Source: Odontocerum albicorne
Lineage: Eukaryota; Arthropoda; Insecta; Trichoptera; Odontoceridae
Assembly (NCBI GenBank): GCA_949825065.1
Contig: OX463842.1
Span: 33,102,727 to 33,166,726 of the forward strand
Direction: 5' to 3'
Length of the DNA stretch: 64,000 bases
The translations under genes were made by a program, and so were the position numbers. Within the stretch, counting starts at the first letter, position 1. Each line of letters opens with the position of its first letter. The notes under the pieces are model-generated. The model had not been told where the DNA came from and did not search any database. It saw nothing but the letters and a program-made list of their open reading frames with translations. Positions 1-9,829 of the stretch are shown here, in pieces.

Positions 1-572
1 AGACAATTGTGCATTTAATTTGAATGAACATATAAATAAAGAAAATATTTAACCCATTCTTTATATTGACGAAAACGTAAGATTGACAAGTACAACCGAA
101 ATCAGGAATGAATATTGCAGATTTTTTCCCTAGAAAAATATTATTATACGATGTTTTAAAAAATCTAAAGTGCAATAATGAAATGTTATTTGTCTGGTCT
201 GTTCAAAACGTTTTTTTATAATTTATTTAAGGTTTCGATTTTGACTTTGTGAAACTCCATACAAGAATTTTTAATAATAAAATCCTTTGGTGTTTCACTA
301 TTTTTTTCTTTTCTCGAGGTTTTTTTCAGGCGGGATGATCTCGGTTTGTTACGAGAGCAATGCTTAGGTCCAACTGGTATCATGTTTAATTGGAAGTGTG
401 TGTTGTCTACTGACCCAAAGTAAAAATATAATGAGGGGGAAGTTTTTTGCATTTGCTAATTGATTTTTTTTTTCAATAAAGCAATTAAATAACCAAAGAA
501 TGCAAAAAAATCACCCCTCATTAGAAACATTGCTTTGGGCCAATACACCATATACACTTCCGATAAAACATC

Positions 573-750
573 GCCAACCTTCATGTCCTAGTTGGCAATA
601 CAACTGTCTCCCAAACTGGGGGTTGCCGGATCGATTCCTGTTAGTACGATTTTTTTAAAAGGGTTTTTTACTTAAGGCCCCTGTGACATATTTATGGTTG
701 GTTGGAAGAGATTTTCACACGGCAATACACCCACCAGGTTTTACTGTTTT
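573..750 (+). repeat. tRNA-derived SINE, family A
   Basis: The tRNA-like head carries the A-box region (CCTAGTTGGCAATAC) and a B-box-like GGATCGATTCC. It is followed by a T-rich body and a tail with GGTTGGAAGAGATT and a CACACGGCAATA segment. The same head-body-tail order recurs about a dozen times in the window on both strands, which defines the family. Retrotransposed by LINE proteins; non-coding. The copy is diverged, so it is probably old. Confidence 0.75.
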
Positions 751-1584
751 AAAACAAATCCCCTATGCATGGCTCTCGTGATAAACCGGAATAATTCCGC
801 CTGAAAAGATGGAAGTGGAATACACGTGTCGCGCAAAATAATGTAATTAGTGGCGTAACAAAGTAATTTATGAAGGATTGTTATTAATAAAATTAAAGAT
901 GATTTTACCCCCTTAATATTTTTTAAGTTTTCATTTAAAAAAATACACTTTATATCCGATCCTGCGTTTTAAAAAAAGGTAATTTTATAAATGGTTTAAC
1001 TAGTGAAAAAACCCCTTTTATTTAAAGTTTTCCATCGTACAAGTATACCCTTAATTTAATAAATTGAGTAATAAATCTAGATATTAATTTTGAAGAACAT
1101 ACAAAACGTACCTCAATGATCCTCATAAAAAGGGAAAATGATTATACATATATTTCTTTTCTCCGTGACCGTAAAAAGAATAAAAATAAAATGTTCAATA
1201 AATGCCCTGTGGAGGAAATAAAAGAAAAGGTCTTATTTATATTTTATTACACAAGAGGATTGCTGAAATCTTGGATGATTATTTGCTATGTTACATTATG
1301 TTGTCACATTTTCCATGTTGTCATATTTTCAAATCAGGAAAAAATTGTACAATCCTTTTTATGTCTAAAATATTTTAGTAATGATGCTCTCAATACAAAT
1401 CCACATTTACTGAGATTATAGTTATTGTTATTATATTTTCATTTATTTTCAGTTCTGATACAATATTTTTGCTACACGCTTTTTTATGAAATATAGAAAA
1501 ATACACAAGATGATAGTGGTTATTTAAAAAAAGAGAAATACTCGTAATTTTCAAAGGAAAACATTATTTTTTAACAAAATTATT

Positions 1585-1700
1585 GTACATACATACCAAC
1601 ACGCCATTTCCCTGTCAGGGTAGGCAGAGAGGATATAGCGTCATACTTGCTTGATACAACCTTCACCTCCTCTACATCCATACACCTTCTCACCGAGAGC
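1585..1700 (-). repeat. LINE family B, 3' end fragment
   Basis: Read on the minus strand, the segment runs through a YGCRGGEG-like stretch, then CCTGACAGGGAAATGGCGTG and a tail of ATGT-type repeats. It matches the 3' end of the longer plus-strand copy near 36.2 kb (CCGACAGGGAAATGGCGTG followed by tandem TATGTATG). It is therefore the 3' terminus of the same non-LTR retrotransposon. No intact frame remains. Confidence 0.6.
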
Positions 1701-1704
1701 ACGT

Positions 1705-1830
1705 TGGGTGGACGAAATACGTAAGCAAGCAGCGATTACGTGGCAGCAATTCGCAAAGCACAGAATTTCTCGGAAACAACTTGGAAGAGGTCTATATGCT
1801 GCAGTGGATAAATGTTGGCTGATGATGATG
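1705..1830 (+). pseudogene. RTE-like LINE, extreme C-terminus and 3' tail
   Basis: Translation gives RWVDEIRKQAAITWQQFAKH, then after a one-base shift LEEVYMLQWINVG and stops. From memory this resembles the final residues of arthropod RTE/BovB-like reverse transcriptases (RWVDDI..WQ..A.DR..W..LEE.YVLQW). The copy ends in a short (TGA)n run, the sort of simple 3' tail typical of RTE-type LINEs. It is a 5'-truncated dead copy sitting between two minus-strand LINE-B pieces. Confidence 0.6.
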
Positions 1831-1849
1831 AGCACATTCTAACACAGCT

Positions 1850-2260
1850 CCTACGATTTCATAGATTTTTAAAGTTTCCTTCTTTCAAAATATAATTCAC
1901 TGGATCTAACTATATTTGCCTTGGTCTTCTTAACTCGACACACATTCATAACCTTTTCCACATCCATACATTTTCCATATAAATTCATCTTATAATACAA
2001 CCTCTATGATTTCCCCGACTTTCTACTTTTCCTTATTTCAGAATTTCATTCACTTGATCCAACCATACTTTCCTTGGTCTACCTCTCTTACGCCTTCCAC
2101 TCACATCTGCAATGTATATCTATCTGTCTTGTTAGTCTTCGTTCATTTGTTCTACATACCCAAACCATCTCAACGTACTCTTATTCATCTTACTTAGCAT
2201 ATCAGTCTTAAATCATTTTTAAACATTCATCCAAAATATTTTTTTAGACTTAAATTAACA
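1850..2260 (-). pseudogene. LINE family B fragments (two overlapping 3' pieces)
   Basis: The minus strand reads VSGRRKRGRPRKVWLDQVNE from about 2110 down to 2030. The same GRPRKVWLDQV-type stretch recurs, more decayed, around 1930-1865, so two truncated copies lie head to tail. This is the C-terminal region after the reverse-transcriptase domain (...WFGHVERMNE....GRPRKVWLDQV). Stops and frameshifts make both dead. Confidence 0.55.
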
Positions 2261-2279
2261 TATTGAATACTTGTTCTAT

Positions 2280-2755
2280 TTGGGAAGAGGTGTGTTCTCA
2301 GACTACAGAAGGATGGAACGAGATATTGTAATTGTGCGAAATAAAAGACATATGATATGGTCAAACCAATGAATGTCGAGTTTTGCTAAAATAGTGGATC
2401 TGAGTGAAACTGAATTTAAAACCGAAAGTGAAACTTAAACTGAAAATGAATGAAAAAGTCGAGTAAATGCAGTAGAAACACGTGTACTGCGAGAATATGT
2501 GGTGTGTCATTGTATGACAAAATAAGAAGTGCATTTATTTATTAAAGTTGAGCGAGAGCTAAAAACTGATGTGTTGTTAAGTAGAGTGAAAAAAACACGT
2601 TAAGATATGTAACTTAGATATGTAGAACGGATGAATGACGAAATACTGACTAAATAAATTTATAATCGTAAGCATAAGTGGGGGGTGTGTATATGTCGAT
2701 CGAGAAAAGTATGGTTCGATAAAGTGAAGAAGATTTTGTAAGAAAGAAAGGTAAT
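2280..2755 (+). pseudogene. LINE family B, decayed C-terminal region
   Basis: Three-frame reading recovers VNAVETRVLREYVV, ERELKTDVLLSRVKK, RYVERMNDEILTK and SRKVWFDKVKKIL in order. These match the order of the better-preserved copies near 25 and 36 kb (NAVEMRA..., ECERKADMLS, HVERMNKEILTKQIYS, KVWLDQV). Several stops and frameshifts. A pseudogene of a non-LTR retrotransposon. Confidence 0.55.
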
Positions 2756-2954
2756 GAGTAAGAGAAACAAGTTGTATTGGAAGATGAAAAGACGGAGGTG
2801 GCGATGTACAATTAAGAACATTTTTATCATCTGTAAAGATTTTTATGGGGCAAAAATTGTGATTAGGGAGACATTAGCTTCAAACATCTGTTTCTCCCGT
2901 TTTCAAAAAAGCTTATTGAAGTTTAATGGCAACATAGTTTTAATTATACTTAAT

Positions 2955-3070
2955 TATTGTATTATATTGTATTACACTTTCGTTGTACTCGTATACAGGC
3001 AACCGGGCGGGTGTATTGTCATGTGGTTTCTGCCTCTGCCAACAATTTTAGTTGTCTTATCACGTTTTTC
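2955..3070 (-). repeat. SINE family A, 3' tail only
   Basis: On the minus strand the segment reads TTGGCAGAGGCAGAAACC, ACATGACAATACAC and GTATACAACGAAAGTGTAAT, then AATACAATATAAT. This is the 3' tail of SINE-A. The tail is interrupted by a TACTCGTA octamer that behaves as a 6-bp insertion when compared with the copy at 15.16-15.36 kb. Confidence 0.6.
2986..2993. other. Candidate Tc1/mariner excision footprint in a SINE tail
   Basis: The sequence is TACTCGTA. The surrounding SINE-A tail, with CTCGTA removed, reads GTATACAACGAAAGT on the minus strand. The SINE at 15.16-15.36 kb has the corresponding ATATACAACGAAAGT without the six bases. This is the expected form of an excision scar: TA, four terminal transposon bases, TA. 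The relative supports an insertion; which transposon made it is an inference. Confidence 0.55.
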
Positions 3071-3078
3071 TTAATATG

Positions 3079-3150
3079 ACTACCTTCGTGGTTTCTTTGG
3101 TAAGAAGCTTGACTTCCACCCAGAGAATTCGAGTAGGGTTTCTAATGGCA
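3079..3150 (+). repeat. SINE family A, tRNA-like head only
   Basis: The segment CTACCTTCGTGGTTTCTTTG followed by GTAAGAAGCTTGACTTCCAC resembles the SINE-A head (GACCTCCGTGGCCTAGCTGG, GTAAGACGCCTGTCTCCCA). The B-box is degenerate (TCGAGTAGGGTTTC). There is no recognisable body or tail. It lies right after the minus-strand SINE tail, so the two form a head-to-tail pair of fragments. Confidence 0.4.
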
Positions 3151-4284
3151 CCTGAAAAAAAAAGAAAACACATTCCCAGTCTGGTAAATGAGTTCGTCTC
3201 GTAAAAATATTCACGCGCTTGACGTGTGCAAGTTTTGTTTCTTTACGTGCGGCAGTATTGCTAACGTCTCCCGGCCACGCAGTTTAATTTGTCTGAATCA
3301 CTAATTCGGATAAGTTGAGGGCACCTTACGATTGAATGAATTCTAAAATGTATTCTTACAAAGAAACGTGCATTATTTTAATGGTTCTAATATAACGATA
3401 ACTTTAAACAGTATCAGTATGGATGATTTTTTTTTTCTTTTCAACATAAAACTTTTAAAAGTTTTTTAACATACGTCATCGTTCAAAAGTAACGAATTGA
3501 TTCAAGCCTTTAAAAACAAAAACTTTGATCGAAATATGAACTTTTAAGTGTATCGAAAAATTCAACTCTACATTAAACGTTACAGATTTAAAAGCAATGG
3601 CGTCATCATTTCAAAATACATTTGAGAGTTTGCTGAAATATGAGTTACGAGTATTTCAACGTAGAAATATTTACTCGTTTAATTCTCTTCCTATACAGAG
3701 CACTTTTCTTCGATTTTTATATCCCCAATGGCCATTGACTTTTTTTATAAAAGTTTTATATAAGTAAAAGGAATATTGGGAAAAAATAAAACTAATTTAT
3801 CCCTAAGGGATATGTGGATGAACAGTGAAAAACCCAAAAAAATGAAGTGGAAACAACATTGGACAGCGATAAAGAAAATACGATAAAAGCTTACATAATA
3901 ACTAGGTGAAAAAAAGGAGGAAAACCTGCTGGACACCTTTATCACAAAAAAATAATCGTTTTCTACAATTACTTTGTTGCATCGTTATTGTAAGCTTTTG
4001 GAATTGTATTTTTTCATCTTATATATATTTTTTATATTAAACCAGTCCCATAAGAGACTTTGGTTAATTAAATTTCTGCTACATTATTTATTTTCAAGTT
4101 ATTTTGTAAGATTAAATTTAGAAGATTTCCCAAAGGAATTGGCAAATGGTTTCTGAAGATTGCTAGAATAGAAAAAAGCTTTTATAAACTTTGCCTACTC
4201 TAGATCGTAGAATATAACACATGATTATTATGAGAGCTGCTTTCGTGTTTCTGTCTTATTATATTCATGTATAATATTGGAGTG
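3151..4284. other. AT-rich stretch with no identifiable feature
   Basis: Only short chance open frames are present, with no recognisable protein similarity. I see no repeat shared with the rest of the window apart from a TACGAGTA octamer at 3646. Confidence 0.5.
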
Positions 4285-4795
4285 TTTCTCTACAATTTGG
4301 TCACCTTAATGTCTTATCCATTCCAACTAATTGAAAGGGTCCAAAATAAATTTCTGAGACTTTATTGAATTCATTTTCACCTGCCATGCTTGACTATGAT
4401 CACTTATTGAATTTCACACGCCTTCATAAAGTCTGTAATCATTATTGTCGATTTGATGTTTCTGTGTAAGTTTATTCTCAATATTTTTATAATTTCAAAG
4501 CTATGGGCGTATATATGTTGCAAATATTGAAATATGTATTAAAAATATATAATATTTTATGATATTCCTATATATTGGTTCAAATCGGTTTCCACACTCT
4601 TCTAGAAATACAAGGAACCTTTAACAAGTCAAATTTATTAACGACAATTGTACGTAGTAATTCATCGATCGTGAGAATGCAACAATTGGGCAATTCCGTG
4701 TCTGGTTTGATCGATATAATATACAATATAAAATAGATGTTGAGTTCTTTCCGAGAGCCTTCTCTGATATTTCCTCAATTTTAGGTCTTGACTGA
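4285..4795 (+). pseudogene. LINE (jockey/CR1-like) C-terminal fragment, decayed
   Basis: The plus strand gives LIERVQNKFLR, then pieces reading like CHDYDHLLNF, TRLHKV, and further on RNTRNLLTSQIYY. This order (RVQ..FLR, then D...LL....L..L, then R.TR.......) is that of the region downstream of the reverse transcriptase in jockey/CR1-type LINEs. The minus-strand fragment near 30 kb has the preceding and overlapping part. Many stops. Identified from residual motifs only. Confidence 0.45.
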
Positions 4796-4982
4796 GATTG
4801 GTTGTTCCAATTTATTTAAACATTTTTTTTGTAATTTTTTCTTTAATTTCGTTTTCTCGTTACTCTCTCTAGAGATTTTATTTTCTCCTACTTGTCATGT
4901 ATCGTTAATTGAACTTTATTAATTGTATTGTATTATTTTTCTACATTTTTTTTACTTCCTGTATTATACTATTGCATCAGTA

Positions 4983-5071
4983 TGTAAGATATATTTATCC
5001 AGAGTTATTAGTTTTTTTAGAAGGTATATTTTGTGAGATATATTTATCCAGAATTATAAGTTTTTTTAAGT
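4983..5071. repeat. Imperfect tandem duplication, about 53 bp
   Basis: The phrase AGATATATTTATCCAGA followed by GTTATTAGTTTTTTTA occurs at about 4987 and again at about 5037 with a few differences. It is a simple local duplication in AT-rich DNA. Confidence 0.6.
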
Positions 5072-5329
5072 GTTGATACGTTATCTTTTGTCAAATAATA
5101 AATGAATATTACTGCATTTTAATACCTTTATTTAATGCATCTTATTATTTTCAAAGAAAATAAACGAACAATATATGGGAAGTCGTTTCATTGTTAAGAA
5201 CTTGAAACAACATAACAGTTCAAATATTACAAACCAAAGTAAGTCAGTTCTAGACGTGCAAATTAAAGAAATGTTGTTTAACATCAGTGTAATACACTTA
5301 AAATTTTATTAGGAATAAGTGATGGCCCT

Positions 5330-5560
5330 GGTGTCGCGTATATTTAACCTTTAATTATTCGGTGCGGGCGTCTTGCTGTTCCCCACGCGATCTCTAGAAA
5401 TGCACTATCTGACATTTACCAGAGCAGCGCGCCGCCCCGCTCCGTGTAACAACTTGTTGCCGAGACGAGACAACGAACTTGGTGCTCGGTGCCATCCCAC
5501 CTTCGCACCGATGTTAACCGCTACATTCACTTGCATACAAAATACTAGTTTTCCTTGGTT
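5330..5560. other. GC-rich patch, unassigned
   Basis: This stretch is clearly richer in G+C and CpG than its surroundings (for example GCAGCGCGCCGCCCCGC). A 63-residue open frame overlaps it but matches no family I recognise. It could be the terminal or leader part of an unrecognised retroelement, or a host regulatory or first-exon segment. No splice signals or motifs allow a choice. Confidence 0.35.
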
Positions 5561-5871
5561 GTGATATTTGGACTTGTCCTCGACTCAACTTTGTGAATGA
5601 ATGCGTACGTAGTTGTTACTTTTCGTTATTGACTTTTCTCGTGAGACAGTTCGGCCACCGCTATTGGCTACTGGCTGGAATACTTGCAATGGTTGCGTAA
5701 GCTTGTATGCAATCATGACTGCCAAAATTTTCACAACCGGTTTCCAGAAGATCCAGTGTTTGTACAATTTGATGGTTTTAATGTCTTGGACAATTTTACT
5801 AAATTAATTTTAAAGGAAACCGACTATCTAATATTTTGTTCAATAGTGAAGTTGTGACTCATTATTTGTAC

Positions 5872-6135
5872 AATTCAATGGCGTTTTGGTAAAGAGGTAC
5901 AAGTCATCAATTACTTATTTGTCAGTTTGAAGTTTTGCAACACTTGTATTCCTGAAATACAGACCTCAGGTAAATTTTAAACGTAAACTTTGAATACGTA
6001 AATAATTTATGTGTTCAAGTTTACCTTTAAAATTTACCTGAGGTCTGTATTTCAGGAATACAAGTGTTGCAAAACTTCAAACTGACAAATAAGTAATTGA
6101 TGACTTGCACCTCTTTACCAAAACGCCATTGAATT
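5872..6135. repeat. Near-perfect palindrome: 119-bp arms, 26-bp loop
   Basis: The left arm (5872-5990) is the reverse complement of the right arm (6017-6135) with about two mismatches (A/G near 5899 and C/G near 5982). The arms begin AATTCAATGGCGTTTTGG and close on CGCCATTGAATT. There is no coding content. It could be a fold-back MITE or a recent inverted duplication. Transcription would produce a long hairpin RNA, a possible siRNA precursor. I see no unambiguous target-site duplication. Confidence 0.9.
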
Positions 6136-6212
6136 ATTGCATTAGCACTGCACAGATTGGGCAATCAATATGAGCATTGTATATATTTTCACTTACAGGA
6201 GTACAATAACTT

Positions 6213-6345
6213 GAGGTGCATGGCCGCGCGGTAACGCGCTGGACTTCTGTGCGGAAGGTCGTCGGCTCGAACCCCGCGCTGTGCTACTCCCCTCGAACGA
6301 TACAGGCACTTTGTCCGCCTAGTGCTCGAGGGTTTTGGGACAACT
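6213..6345 (+). repeat. tRNA-derived SINE, family B
   Basis: The head resembles a tRNA: A-box region TGGCCGCGCGGTAACGCGC, B-box GGCTCGAACCC at 6264-6274. The body contains CTACTCCCCTCGAACGATAC and CCGCCTAGTG. The body recurs on the minus strand at 55.04-55.10 kb, so this is a dispersed family distinct from SINE-A. A 69-residue open frame across it (containing VVGSNPA) is the usual meaningless translation of a tRNA-like head. Confidence 0.65.
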
Positions 6346-6390
6346 TAATGTTTTTTTTGTTCGAAAAAAAAACATTAAGTTGTCCCAAAA
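6333..6390. repeat. Perfect 26-bp hairpin, 6-nt loop
   Basis: Arm 6333-6358 (TTTTGGGACAACTTAATG then T8) is exactly complementary to 6365-6390 around the loop GTTCGA. It starts within the end of SINE-B. It could be a transcription-stop-like 3' structure, or a product of template switching at a T-run. No function can be read from the sequence. Confidence 0.85.
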
Positions 6391-6416
6391 AAAAAGAGCG
6401 TTGTCCTCAAAACGAA

Positions 6417-6473
6417 CAGTATTAATAAGAAGTAACATCTGAAAACAAACAGTATTAATAAGAAGAAACAACT
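6417..6473. repeat. Two-copy 32-bp tandem repeat
   Basis: ACAGTATTAATAAGAAG occurs at about 6417 and about 6449 with matching flanks. A small local duplication directly downstream of the hairpin. Confidence 0.6.
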
Positions 6474-6479
6474 TAAAAA

Positions 6480-8085
6480 TATTGCTTTATTTCTTGCCAT
6501 TCTGAGTCTAAAATATCTCAAATTAAGGATACCTATGACTTCGGTCATATATATTCTTTAAAAAAAAAGTGAAGAAGTTATTCTTGCCGGGATGAATTGA
6601 TTCAGTTGTTTGCTTTGTTGTGTTTGGTTCGGCTTGTATTAATTTTTTTTCTGCTTGTCATGTCGTTGTTATATTTTATTTATCATTGTTTTTTAATATT
6701 TTGTCTCATTTGACCATTGAAATAAATAAAATAAAATATGTAGTAAATAAAATTGAAAACATTGTATTGTTCAGTATTATCATGGTTCAAATGAAGAAAA
6801 TACTTATCTTTTATTTTTCTTTATTGCAATACAAATTACATCCTATTAGCCTATTTTTATGATTGATACATTTCAAATTGTATTGCAAAAACAAATCATA
6901 AATAATTCAAGAGAGTGTTTGCTCACGTGAAAAGTTCACATTTTACTTCCAACTTTTGCCTCGAGTACACTCAAATATTTATTTTCTTCTTTCTCTTTGT
7001 TATTTACAAAGTCTATTTTGGTCCCACTTTTCACCTTGTCCCTCACTCTATTGTGCGATGATGGCACCACATCTTCCAAGTACGCGCTTCAACTACATTT
7101 TTTGGCCTTGTCCGTATAACGAGATATGTAAGTGTATCCCGCACTCTCTCAAACTGTGGCTAACGGAAAAAAATGGGAATATATTTCAATAAACCGTAAC
7201 ATTATTTTGAAAATATTTAACTCTTAATATCATGAAAACTGTTTCTTTTCCAGTCATTTTACACATTGGTTTCTCACAGAGTGAGATAATCACTAGAATT
7301 ACGGATGTTTTCAAATCATATCTTAAAAGTATGACACTGGTGGAGCTTTTTTTAGAAGATGTTCTTATTTTGCTGACGCCATGTCGACGCGCGTACAAAA
7401 CATCTGTGGCATAGACAGGTTGCGAAGGGTGATAAAAACTGACAAATGAGTTTGAATGAATTTTCAATGAGAGTTTTAAACATTCAACTTGTCCTTGTTT
7501 GCAAAGCTGAGCTACTAAGTATTTCAGTATTTATTAGGTACACCCGAGACGAGACCCTTTAATGGTATTTTTTACAAACTAATATCTTACGTTGTCTCAC
7601 TCGTATAACATAACATATATTTGTCAATTACGTTTAGCGCAACTTTTTAAGTGACGACTTCAAAGGAGTTATGAACAGAAAGGTTTTTGTTTTTTAAATT
7701 TTAATACTCGTACATAGTTGAAAAATAATAATGATAACGGAGGTGCAGACTCTACAATAATGGGGTGTACGAACCCTACGGGAACACTAAGTCTTCAAAT
7801 ATATTAAGATTGGAAGACTGTGTATATCCAGAACAGCAAACCTGAAACACGGCGACTAGTTAGCAGGCGGAGATTGAAGTAGGAGGACAAAATATCCAGG
7901 GACACTGAGAAAAGAGAACTGGTAAAGATCTGTTTCAGGTCCGAGATCAGTGGAGGTGAATTCTGCTGAAGGCCAAGATCCAGACTTGATTGTGACGTCA
8001 AATATGATAATGGTGGCGCCAAAGATATAATTCGACCAGTTTATTTATATTTTCCTTGGTCAAAGTTTGAAAATCTGTGATTCAC
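6480..8085. other. AT-rich stretch with no identified gene
   Basis: Only short open frames with no recognisable similarity. A moderately GC-balanced patch at about 7800-8020 has a 72-residue minus-strand frame and short plus-strand pieces, but I cannot assign it. A TACTCGTA octamer lies at 7705. Confidence 0.45.
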
Positions 8086-8089
8086 AACA

Positions 8090-8225
8090 TTAAAAAAACA
8101 TTGTAATTTATTTTATCAAACACTGTTTATTCCACTTTTTTGTAACGGTATAACCCTACCGGTTTCAAGGCTTTCACCTCATCTTCAGGGGAGCACAAAC
8201 AAGTCTTGTTTGTTGCAACTACTCA
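8090..8225 (-). repeat. Penelope-like terminal motif (partial)
   Basis: On the minus strand the segment reads CTGAAGATGAGGTGAAAGCC, then TTGAAACCGGTAGGGTTATA, then AGTGGAATAAACAGTGTTTG. The CTGA(A/T)GA ... GAAACCGGT arrangement is reminiscent of the conserved, ribozyme-like motif at ends of Penelope-like retroelements. The related repeat at 19.20-19.31 kb shares the sequence. Classification is from memory and tentative. Confidence 0.45.
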
Positions 8226-8276
8226 ATCCGAATACACAACTGGGAACTGAGACAACTGAAGTACCCAAGGAGAATG

Positions 8277-9801
8277 ATCAGGAAGTCAGCCCCCTACACT
8301 CACAGAAGTAAGACTGGCAATTAAGAAATTAAAAAACAACAAGGCCTCAGGGGCGGATAATATACCATCCGAGCTGCTGAAGTGTGGAACCGAACACCTT
8401 CATAGGTTGATCCATAGACTAATCAACAAGATATGGGACTTGGAAGAGATTCTGAAGGATTGTCAGTTGAGCATAATATATCCGATACATAAAAAGGGAG
8501 ATAAACTGAAATGTGAAAATCAAAGAGGAATATCATTGTTGAGCACAGCGTACAAAATACTAAATATTATACTGAAGGAAAGGATTGAACATTTGGCAGA
8601 GGGCATTATAGGAGAGTATCAGGCCGGGTTCAGAAGGAATAGATCAACGAGTGATCAATTATTTACAGTAAGGCAGATCCTGAACAAATGCTGGGAATCC
8701 GATGTTGACATTTATCAACTATTTATAGACTTCAAGCAAGCCTATGACAGCATTGTTAGGGAAAAACTGTATTACATTCTCTTAAATTAAATATACCCAC
8801 AAAGCTAGTAAGGCTCGTAAGGGCTACAACGAGTAACACAAAGTGTAGATTTAAGATATGAGGAGAGCTCACAGACGAGCTTATCGTATCTCAAGGTCTC
8901 AAACAGGGGAACGGACTGGCCCCCACACTTTTCAATCTGAGTCTGGAATATGCCATCAGAAAGACACACCATAATAATGCACACACCAATATATGCTCCC
9001 AAAACAGCCAGATAGTTGGGTATGCAGATGACCTAAATATAGTATGGAGATCCCTGACAGCCATACAAAAACTATTTGGAACCTTGGAGAAAGCGACCAA
9101 AGAAGTTGGACTAGAAATTAATGAAAATAAGACAAAAATCATGAAACAGAGTAGAAGAATAGACAATGGTCCACAAGGTAACATTAGATTCAAGGATGAA
9201 TATGACTTTGAGGTAGTAGAGTTCACCTACCTGGGTTCAACTATAACGAAGGAAAACGAGGAGCTGCTGAGATTAAGAGAAGAATCACAACAGGGAACAA
9301 AACATTCTTCTCCCTACTTCCGGTGTTCAAGTCCAGAAGTTTCCATAGAAAGACCAAAGCCACCCTATACAAAACAATTATTAGAACAGTGATGGCATAT
9401 GGATGCTTAGCATGGACACTGACAGCTAAATCCGCAGAGTTGCTGGATGCCTTCGAGAGAAGAGTACTTACCTAGGATCCTGGGCCCCGTGAATGATGGC
9501 GAATACGATATAACGATGAGTTATATAATATCTACAAAGCTCCCAGGCTATCTGTACATGTCAGACTGAGCAGATTAAGATGGGCCGAACATGTGCAGAT
9601 AATGCCGTCATCGCGAGCATTCGAAAGAATCCTGGAAGACACCCGGGTGGGAGGAGAGTGGGCAGGCCAAGGCTGCGATGGGAGGACGAAGTTGAGAGGG
9701 ACGCAACCCGGCTGCTACAGGCGCAGGATTGGAGGGTCGAGGCGGAAGACAGGAAGAGTTGGAGGCGAAGATTGATGGCGGCCAAAGCTCGATATGGGCT
9801 G
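8277..9801 (+). pseudogene. Non-LTR retrotransposon reverse transcriptase, frameshifted
   Basis: The reverse-transcriptase core begins near LTEVRLAIKKLKNNKASGAD (8290), continues through ENQRGISLLSTAYK, GEYQAGFRRNRST and QLFIDFKQAYDSI, and stops at 8790. The frame resumes with GLKQG (about 8900), NLSLEYAIR and the catalytic GYADDLNIV (about 9015-9050), then the post-RT region EVVEFTYLGSTIT (about 9205). Frameshifts follow (AYGCLAWTLTAKSAELLDAF, SRLRWAEHV, GRRVGRPRLRWEDEVERDA). The last frame ends KARYGL at 9801. The endonuclease half is missing, so the copy is 5'-truncated, as LINE copies usually are. At least four disabling changes; dead. The reverse transcriptase would copy RNA into DNA at a nicked target. 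Confidence 0.85.
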
Positions 9802-9829
9802 TAAGACCATCGAAAGAAAAAACTTATTA

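Noticed and set aside
6216..6425. 69-codon open frame MHGRAVTRWTSVRKVVGSNPA...
   Set aside because: It is the chance translation of a tRNA-like SINE head and the hairpin after it.
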